From Lachnospiraceae bacterium (lineage in GTDB: Bacteria; Bacillota; Clostridia; Lachnospirales; Lachnospiraceae): a DNA stretch of 64,000 bases. The notes beneath the pieces were generated by a model that made no database searches, was not told where the DNA came from, and worked only from the letters and a program-made list of their open reading frames with translations. Positions 58,854-64,000 of the stretch are shown piece after piece. How positions within the stretch are numbered: position 1 is the stretch's first letter; each line of letters starts with the position of its first letter. Made by a program: the position numbers and the translations under genes. The stretch covers positions 48,648-112,647 of the forward strand of contig JAFRRD010000052.1 of assembly GCA_017428265.1 (NCBI GenBank), read 5' to 3'.

Positions 58854-58911
58854 AAGATCCTTCGCTTCGCTCAGGATGACAGAGGGAAAAGCGCCTTCGC
58901 TCAGGATGACA
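58854..58911. repeat. Tandem partial copies of the TGTCATCCTGAG repeat (inverse orientation)
   Basis: AAGATCCTTCGCTTCGCTCA followed by GGATGACA (58854-58881) is a right-half copy; GCCTTCGCTCAGGATGACA (58893-58911) is a second, shorter one. Both lie between hutI and hutH, just downstream of the hutI stop. Confidence 0.8.
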
Positions 58912-58917
58912 GGCGTG

Positions 58918-60153
58918 TTATACGGGCACCCCGCCCTTCACGACGGTCCGGACGAGGTTGCTGCCGAAGCGGTAGCAGATGAAATCGAGATCCGCGGCAT
59001 TCCAGATGACGAGGTCTGCACGCTTGCCGGCCTCGAGGCTCCCGTGAGTCGCCGCGCGACCGACGGCAGCTGCGCCGTTCAAGGTCACGGCGGTCAGCAC
59101 TTCCTCGGGCGTCATGCGGTCCTTCAGGCAGGCGAGATTCATCACGAGCTGCAGGTTCAGGCTCGGGCAGGAACCGGGGTTGTAGTCCGTCGCGAGCGCG
59201 ACCGGGACGCCGGCTTCGATGAATTTTCTCGCCGGGGCATAGTCTGCGCCCAGATAAAAGCTGGTCGCCGGCAGGAGGCAGGCGATCGTGCCGCCCTTTG
59301 CCATGCTTTCGATGCCTTTTTCGGTGACCGCGATCAGGTGTTCCGCGCTCACCGCGCCGAGTTCACCGGCCAGCTGCGCCCCGCCGAGAGCATCGATCTC
59401 GTCGGCGTGGATCTTTGCCTTCAGGCCGTGCGCGAGCCCGCATTCCAGGATCCGGCGGCTTTCCTCCATGGTGAATACGCCGGTCTCGCAGAAGACGTCG
59501 CAGTATTCGGCAAGGCCTGCGGCCGCGACGGCCGGAATCATTTCTTCGCAGATCAGGCGGACGTAGCCCTCGTGGTCTTCCTTATATTCCGGCGGGAAGG
59601 CGTGTGCGCCGAGGAAGGTGGAAACGAGTTCCGCGGGCTGCGTGCCCTGCAGGTTCCGGACGACCCGGAGCTGCTTCAATTCTTCTTCAAGAGAGAGGCC
59701 GTAGCCGCTTTTCGCTTCGCAAAGGGTCACACCGAAGGAGAGCATTTCGCGGAGAGCCGCCAGGGCTTTCGCTGTCAGCTGTGCCTCGGAGGCCGCCCTC
59801 GTTGCCTTCAGCGTGGAGAGGATCCCGCCGCCCGCGGCAAGGATCTCCAGATAGGTCTTCCCGCGGAGCTTGTCGGCCAGCTCATGCTGCCGGAAGCCCC
59901 CGAAGACGAGATGGGTATGCGCATCGACAAGCCCGGGCGTGACCAACCGGCCGCCCGCATCGAGGATCTCGAAGCCGTTCCCGGGCTCCGTCATCGGCGG
60001 CTCGCCGGTGCCGACTTCAAGGATCACGCCGTCTTCCGCAAGGATCCAGGCGTTCTCCAGCTTCAGGATATCGCCCTGCGCCGCGCCGGCCTTCGCTTCC
60101 CTGCCCGCCGGCGTCGCCAGCAGGCCGATATTGGTGATCAGCAGTTTTGCCAT
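58918..60153 (-). CDS. hutI: Imidazolonepropionase
   Basis: HutI hydrolyses imidazolonepropionate to formiminoglutamate. The 411-residue amidohydrolase has the metal-binding VDAHTHLVFGGFRQHE, then KSGYGLSLEEELKQL, KIHADEIDALGGAQLAGELG and ALATDYNPGSCPSLNL with the final Asp ligand. It begins 47 bases after hutU. The stop adjoins a dispersed repeat. Confidence 0.95.
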   Translation of the reverse strand: MAKLLITNIGLLATPAGREAKAGAAQGDILKLENAWILAEDGVILEVGTGEPPMTEPGNGFEILDAGGRLVTPGLVDAHTHLVFGGFRQHELADKLRGKTYLEILAAGGGILSTLKATRAASEAQLTAKALAALREMLSFGVTLCEAKSGYGLSLEEELKQLRVVRNLQGTQPAELVSTFLGAHAFPPEYKEDHEGYVRLICEEMIPAVAAAGLAEYCDVFCETGVFTMEESRRILECGLAHGLKAKIHADEIDALGGAQLAGELGAVSAEHLIAVTEKGIESMAKGGTIACLLPATSFYLGADYAPARKFIEAGVPVALATDYNPGSCPSLNLQLVMNLACLKDRMTPEEVLTAVTLNGAAAVGRAATHGSLEAGKRADLVIWNAADLDFICYRFGSNLVRTVVKGGVPV

Positions 60154-60200
60154 GTTTTCAACCTTCCTGCAGGCCGCAGCCTGAGCAGTTATTCATCGGA

Positions 60201-62219
60201 TCATTTCTTCCCGAAGACTTTGTCCACGGCCGCGTTGACGAGCTCCGGATCGGCCTCGTACGGCATCGTGATCAGGTCGCTGCCGCTCCGCATCTCATTG
60301 TATTCCGCGGCGGTCGCGACGGCATTTTCGTTGCCGGCCCAGCTGCGGCGCGCAACGCCCACCATCGTATCCCAGGGCATCGCCATCCGGAGGATCGTGT
60401 CGACCCGCTCGGAGCCGTCCAGGACCATGCCGAAGCCGCCGTTCACGGCGCGTCCGATCCCGGTGCCGCCGCCGTTGTGCAGAGCAATGTAGCTCATGCC
60501 GCGCGCGGCGTTGCCGGCGTAGCACTGTACGGCCATGTCGGCCATGATATTGGAGCCGTCCTTGATGTTCGAGGTCTCACGGAAAGGCGCATCGGTGCCG
60601 CCGGTGTCGTGATGGTCGCGGCCCAGGATGACCGGCCCGATCTCGCCGTTTCGCACCATTTCATTGAACTTCAGGGCGATGTTCAGACGTCCCATCGCGT
60701 CCTGATAGAGGATGCGGCACTGGGTGCCCACGACCAGTTTATTTTTCTTCGCGTCGCGGACCCAGACGTAGTTGTCGTAGTCCTGGTAGCGGCGGTTGTG
60801 GCTGAAAATGTACTCCGCGGCTGCCGCGTCGGTCTTGTCCAGATCCTCGGGCTTTCTCGACAGGCAGCACCAGCGGAACGGCCCGTAGCCGTAGTCGAAA
60901 AGGCACGGCCCCAGGATGTCTTCCACGTAGGACGGGAAAACGAAGCCGTCAAGGTCGTTCTCGCCGTTACGGCAGACTTCCTTCACGCCGGCGTCGTAGA
61001 CGGCTTTGAGGAAGCTGTTGCCGTAGTCAAAGAAATAGGTGCCTTTTTCGTGGAAGGCGCAGATCATTTCATAGTGGCGGCGGAGGGACTTGTCCACGAG
61101 TTTGCGGAACTGCTCCGGATTTTCCGCCAGCATTCTGGTGCGCTCCGCGAAGGTCAGGCCCTGCGGGCAGTAGCCGCCGTCGTAGGGCACGTGGCAGGAG
61201 GTCTGGTCGCTCATGAGGTCGACATGCACGCCGTTCCGATAGAGGTATTCCAGCAGGTCCACAATGTTGCCGAGGTAGGCGACCGCGCAGGGGGTGCCGG
61301 CCTTCTGATGTTCATGCGCGATCTGCAGCGCTTCGTCCAGGTCCGCCGTCTTATGGGAGACCCAGCCCTGCTCCAGGCGGGTATTGATGCGGGATTCGTC
61401 GACTTCGGCAATGATGGCAGCCGCGCCGGCGATCTCCGCTGCCTTGCCCTGGGCGCCGCTCATGCCGCCGAGACCGGCGGAAATGAAGAGCCGTCCGGCG
61501 AGGTTCCCGTCGGTCGGGATGCCGAGCTTAAGCCGCCCGGCGTTCAGGAGCGTATTGAAGGTGCCGTGCACGATGCCCTGAGGCCCGATGTACATCCAGC
61601 CGCCGGCGGTCATCTGCCCGTAGTTGGCAACGCCCAGCGCTGCAGCCCGGTTGAAGTTCTCCTGGTCGTCAAAGGTGCCGATCATCAGGCCGTTCGTGAT
61701 AACAACGCGCGGCGCCAGCTTATGCGACTTGAAGAGCCCGAGCGGGTGGCCGCTCATCACGACCAGCGTCTGCTCGTCAGTCAGCACTTCCAGGTATTTC
61801 TTAATGAGACGGTATTGCATCCAGTTCTGGCAGACCTGCCCGGTCTCGCCGTAGGTGGTCAGCTCATAGGGGTAGAGCGCAACGTCGAAATCCAGGTTGT
61901 TGTCGATCATGACCTGGATGGCTTTGCCCTCGATGCAGGCACCCTTGTATTCGTCGATGGGCCGGCCCCAGAGCTTGCCCTCGGGACGGAAGCGGTAGCC
62001 GTAGATGCGGCCGCGCTCGTCCAGCTCGCGGGCAAATTCCTCGGCCATCTGCGCGTGGAACTGCTTCGGGATGTAGCGGAGAGCATTCCTTACGGCAAGC
62101 CGTCTGTCGGCGTCCGAAAGGTGGGATTCACGCTTCGGCGCGCGGCGGTATTTCGGGTCCATGGCCGGGTATTCCGGCAGGACGTCGTCAAGATGCATGG
62201 TGATGACAGGCTCCATCAT
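60201..62219 (-). CDS. hutU: Urocanate hydratase
   Basis: HutU adds water to urocanate using tightly bound NAD+ as an electrophile, giving imidazolonepropionate. The roughly 672-residue protein is of the long form found in many anaerobes. It has GGMSGAQGKAAEIAGAAAII (NAD-binding), SDQTSCHVPYDGGYCPQGLT and RDHHDTGGTDAPFRETSNIK. Two adjacent ATGs (62219, 62216) lie just after AAGGAGG. It is the first gene of the hut operon. Confidence 0.95.
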   Translation of the reverse strand: MMEPVITMHLDDVLPEYPAMDPKYRRAPKRESHLSDADRRLAVRNALRYIPKQFHAQMAEEFARELDERGRIYGYRFRPEGKLWGRPIDEYKGACIEGKAIQVMIDNNLDFDVALYPYELTTYGETGQVCQNWMQYRLIKKYLEVLTDEQTLVVMSGHPLGLFKSHKLAPRVVITNGLMIGTFDDQENFNRAAALGVANYGQMTAGGWMYIGPQGIVHGTFNTLLNAGRLKLGIPTDGNLAGRLFISAGLGGMSGAQGKAAEIAGAAAIIAEVDESRINTRLEQGWVSHKTADLDEALQIAHEHQKAGTPCAVAYLGNIVDLLEYLYRNGVHVDLMSDQTSCHVPYDGGYCPQGLTFAERTRMLAENPEQFRKLVDKSLRRHYEMICAFHEKGTYFFDYGNSFLKAVYDAGVKEVCRNGENDLDGFVFPSYVEDILGPCLFDYGYGPFRWCCLSRKPEDLDKTDAAAAEYIFSHNRRYQDYDNYVWVRDAKKNKLVVGTQCRILYQDAMGRLNIALKFNEMVRNGEIGPVILGRDHHDTGGTDAPFRETSNIKDGSNIMADMAVQCYAGNAARGMSYIALHNGGGTGIGRAVNGGFGMVLDGSERVDTILRMAMPWDTMVGVARRSWAGNENAVATAAEYNEMRSGSDLITMPYEADPELVNAAVDKVFGKK

Positions 62220-62309
62220 TTTCCTCCTTGGGATAAGGCCGCGCAGGCAAATAAGGCCTGCAGCCGGCCGGTAAGTACGTTCACGGGCGGGTTGCCCTTT
62301 CCGCAAATG

Positions 62310-62337
62310 ATTATAGCACTGCGGCAGGCAAAGTCCA
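62310..62337 (-). promoter_or_regulatory. Candidate hut operon promoter
   Basis: On the minus strand TGGACT (62337-62332) and TATAAT (62315-62310) are spaced by 16 bases. The leader to hutU is about 85 bases. No further structure was recognised in the 62338-62418 stretch. Confidence 0.55.
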
Positions 62338-62418
62338 CTGCATCTCGATAAAGTACTTTCGGGCGCGAAAGCGATCGCACGGCCGGGCGTGCCGCTGCCC
62401 GAACTGCCGCCCGGCCAA

Positions 62419-62446
62419 ACAAAAAAGCCCCGCTGAGGGGCTTTAA
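62419..62446 (-). terminator. Rho-independent terminator of the lipoprotein gene
   Basis: On the minus strand AAAGCCCC and GGGGCTTT pair over a five-base loop, followed by TTTGTTTGG. It separates the lipoprotein gene from the hut operon. Confidence 0.88.
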
Positions 62447-62470
62447 AATGGTGTCCGGTGCTGCTGTCGT

Positions 62471-63445
62471 TTAGTCGCCGTCCGGAAGTTCCCTGGCCAC
62501 ATCAAATTCGGCGGCGTAATACTCGTGGACGATCGCGCTGCCTCTGCCGATGATGACCGGTTTCAGGAGCCGGTAATGGCCGGGATGCTGCACGGTGCCG
62601 CCGAGGAAGAAGGTCTGGTGGACGGGTTCCGTGAGCGTGGGCGTGTATCCCTCGAGGGTCATGAAATAGTCCGGCCGCGGTACGGTGTACCATTCCCCGT
62701 CGATCAGCTCTTCGATGATGCAGTCTGCCGAATTGCCGCAGATCGGATCGATCCCCGTATCCATAAGGAGGGACAGGGTGAGGTCAACGTATCCGGGCGC
62801 GATGTTCGAACCGCCGTCCAGCGTCACCGACGGGTACCGGACGCTGAGAGCGAGTTCCTTCCGCGGGTTGATCTTGTAAGTGCTCTTCTGAAGCATTTTC
62901 GGGTCGGAATGCCTCAGAACGTAGAAATCCGAAGTATAATACAGCTTCTCCCCCTGTACGGTGAGACGCTTGACGACGCGGTAGTGCCCGTCGCCGTTTA
63001 CGTCAAACGTATCCCCGCAGTCCAGGGTCTGGAAGACCTGCGTTTCCGGACGGACGGTCAGGGAGTTGTCATCCGTGATCGTATCGCATACCGTGTGCCA
63101 TTCGCTGCCGTCATCTTGCTGAACGGCAAAAGAGCTTTTGTCTCCGGTCAGAACGTCTTCCGCTGCGCCGCTGCTGATCTGTAGAATGACGGTCCTTGCG
63201 GGATCGGAATCGGCCGGAAGGAGCAGGGCATACGGATTATACCTGGCAAGAAGGGCGCAGGAGGAGCCCATCGTCATGACGGGAGAGCCGTTATAAGTGC
63301 CAGGGTCTGAAGTCTGAGCGGAAACCGAGCCGGAGGATTCCTGAATATCCGCAGTGCTTCCCGCAGTACCGGGGTCCCGCGAACAGGCACAGCAGCCCGC
63401 CAGAACGCCGAGCAGAAGAAGGATGGCAAAAAGTTTCTTGTTCAC
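62471..63445 (-). CDS. Uncharacterised lipoprotein
   Basis: This 324-residue protein starts with GTG (63445). It has a lipoprotein signal MNKKLFAILLLLGVLAGC, with Cys-18 as likely lipidation site. A Ser/Thr-rich linker (residues 25-55) leads to two beta-rich regions: WHTVCDTITDDNSL with GHYRVVKRLTVQGEKLYYTS, and YVDLTLSLLMDTGIDPICGN with HPGHYRLLKPVIIGRGSAIV. The similar WYTV/GHYRL patterns suggest two tandem immunoglobulin-like domains. Function unknown; a monocistronic surface protein. Confidence 0.75.
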   Translation of the reverse strand: MNKKLFAILLLLGVLAGCCACSRDPGTAGSTADIQESSGSVSAQTSDPGTYNGSPVMTMGSSCALLARYNPYALLLPADSDPARTVILQISSGAAEDVLTGDKSSFAVQQDDGSEWHTVCDTITDDNSLTVRPETQVFQTLDCGDTFDVNGDGHYRVVKRLTVQGEKLYYTSDFYVLRHSDPKMLQKSTYKINPRKELALSVRYPSVTLDGGSNIAPGYVDLTLSLLMDTGIDPICGNSADCIIEELIDGEWYTVPRPDYFMTLEGYTPTLTEPVHQTFFLGGTVQHPGHYRLLKPVIIGRGSAIVHEYYAAEFDVARELPDGD

Positions 63446-63481
63446 GGGTTCTCAGTTCTCCTTTCGATAAAAACTGCTCAT

Positions 63482-63510
63482 ATTATAGGCGAAGCAGGAA
63501 ATTTATGCAA
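63482..63510 (-). promoter_or_regulatory. Promoter of the lipoprotein gene
   Basis: On the minus strand TTGCAT (63510-63505) and TATAAT (63487-63482) are spaced by 17 bases. AAAGGAG lies about twelve bases before the GTG, slightly far. Confidence 0.8.
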
Positions 63511-63548
63511 TGATCTTACGGAGTCTTTCGGCCGCCGACCCCGCTTCT

Positions 63549-63576
63549 TTGAAAATCTTTGAAAATGGTGTACAAT
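63549..63576 (+). promoter_or_regulatory. Promoter of the small membrane protein gene
   Basis: TTGAAA (63549-63554) and TACAAT (63571-63576) are spaced by 16 bases; a direct repeat AATCTTTGAAAAT provides a second, too-close TTGAAA. Confidence 0.6.
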
Positions 63577-63634
63577 ACAAAAAGATTATAACCTATGCTC
63601 TTTGTTTGTGGCATGAAATCGGAAAGGAGACAGC

Positions 63635-63862
63635 ATGGCAGGAAAAGTCGGGAAGGCTGCAGTGATCATCGCGGGCGTGCTCACAGGGGTTTATATCGGG
63701 TGGGGGATCTATGATTATCTCTATCTGACAAAGCTTCATCCCGAAGTCTATGACCTGCAGTCCGCGCCCTGGTATACAGGGTTATTGGTGCGGGGGATCG
63801 TGTTCGTTCCTCTTGTTATTGTCTGTATCATAGTAAGGATCGTGGCAGGGAAGAAAGAGTAG
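63635..63862 (+). CDS. Small two-helix membrane protein
   Basis: This 75-residue protein has two hydrophobic helices (AAVIIAGVLTGVYIGWGIYD and GLLVRGIVFVPLVIVCIIVR) joined by a short loop with Pro and Tyr, and basic ends. GAAAGGAGA lies before the ATG, and a promoter is visible upstream, so it is a real small gene. I do not recognise the family. Confidence 0.7.
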   Translation: MAGKVGKAAVIIAGVLTGVYIGWGIYDYLYLTKLHPEVYDLQSAPWYTGLLVRGIVFVPLVIVCIIVRIVAGKKE

Positions 63863-63870
63863 ATAAAAAC

Positions 63871-63934
63871 GTCCGGCTACCCGCACAGAAAAACAGCCCT
63901 TCTCAGGGCTGTTTTTCTGTGCGGGTAGCCGGAC
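63871..63934. repeat. Perfect 30-bp palindrome spanning the tRNA-Leu 3' end and its terminator
   Basis: The 30 bases 63871-63900 are the exact reverse complement of 63905-63934, with TCTC between. The right arm contains the last 15 bases of tRNA-Leu (63920-63934); the left arm is an inverted copy of them. The inner AACAGCCCT/AGGGCTGTT hairpin followed by TTTCTG acts as a terminator on the plus strand. On the minus strand the complete hairpin is followed by GTTTTTATC. Confidence 0.95.
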
Positions 63935-64000
63935 TCGAACCGGCACGGCATCGCTGCCGACGGATTTTAAGTCCGTTGCGTCTACCTGTTCCGCCATACC
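63920..64000 (-). tRNA. tRNA-Leu (anticodon UAA), 5' end cut by window edge
   Basis: Reading the minus strand, the sequence has the D-arm start TGGCGGAACAGGTAGACGC, the anticodon loop ACTTAAAAT with anticodon TAA, a long variable arm (GTCGGCAGCGATGCCGT) and the T-arm GGTTCGAGTCC. The 3' acceptor strand TACCCGC plus discriminator A ends at 63920. CCA is not encoded (the next bases are CAG). The first three acceptor bases should lie just outside the window. Confidence 0.95.

Noticed and set aside
60147-62351. A 734-codon open frame antisense to hutU
   Set aside because: It mirrors the hutU coding strand, has no ribosome binding site and no recognisable domain. GC-rich codon use alone produces such long antisense frames.

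Overview
The window is a GC-rich, densely coded chromosomal segment of an anaerobic, amino-acid-fermenting bacterium, most likely Bacillota, class Clostridia. The evidence is an rnfCDGEAB operon in clostridial order, a complete lysine fermentation pathway with adenosylcobalamin- and radical-SAM-dependent aminomutases, an AmmeMemoRadiSam system, strong AGGAGG ribosome binding sites, an XpaC-like protein, and a tRNA without an encoded CCA. The genus cannot be read from the sequence; Oscillospiraceae- or Lachnospirales-type gut fermenters are a guess.

Layout. 1-6962: a truncated apbE flavin transferase, divergent from rnfCDGEAB, a NusG-II protein and a Gx-type membrane protein. 7137-10645: an ECF transporter core with the two ATPases fused, EcfT, and TruA. 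10738-13814: a deacetylase-like protein, an XpaC-like protein and a family 2 glycosyltransferase. 13872-27571: a surface-polysaccharide cluster (DegT aminotransferase, acyltransferase, priming sugar transferase, Wzy-like and Wzx-like proteins) that carries six ATP-grasp ligase-like genes and an opine-dehydrogenase-like gene. 27663-32853: LysR, a TRAP-like permease pair, a Wzz-like protein and L-asparaginase. 32922-39327 (minus strand): HAD hydrolase, YcxB-like protein, an ABC-2 exporter, a PAP2 phosphatase and corrinoid adenosyltransferase. 39529-46014: KamB/KamC reactivase, AmmeMemoRadiSam proteins (Memo-AMMECR1 fusion plus AmrS), an extra radical SAM protein and an XRE regulator. 46041-54363: a lysine riboswitch and kal-kce-kdd-kamA-kamD-kamE, then acetoacetate-CoA ligase. 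55370-62219 (minus strand): histidine degradation (hutU, hutI, hutH, ftcD, cyclodeaminase). 62471-64000: a lipoprotein, a small membrane protein, and a tRNA-Leu(UAA) whose 3' end lies in a perfect palindrome.

How it fits together. Lysine is isomerised by KamA and KamDE, oxidised by Kdd, cleaved by Kce and deaminated by Kal toward crotonyl-CoA. The acetoacetate released can be re-activated by the ligase. BtuR and KamBC would supply and restore the adenosylcobalamin enzyme. Reduced ferredoxin from later butyrate-forming steps would feed Rnf, whose flavoproteins need ApbE. Histidine is converted to glutamate and a one-carbon unit on tetrahydrofolate. A lysine riboswitch placed so that lysine should turn the catabolic operon on is the clearest regulatory finding. 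The most novel-looking system is the polysaccharide cluster with its six ATP-grasp ligases and opine dehydrogenase, which suggests a glycan decorated with amino acids or opines. A family of TGTCATCCTGAG-ended repeats is scattered through the window.
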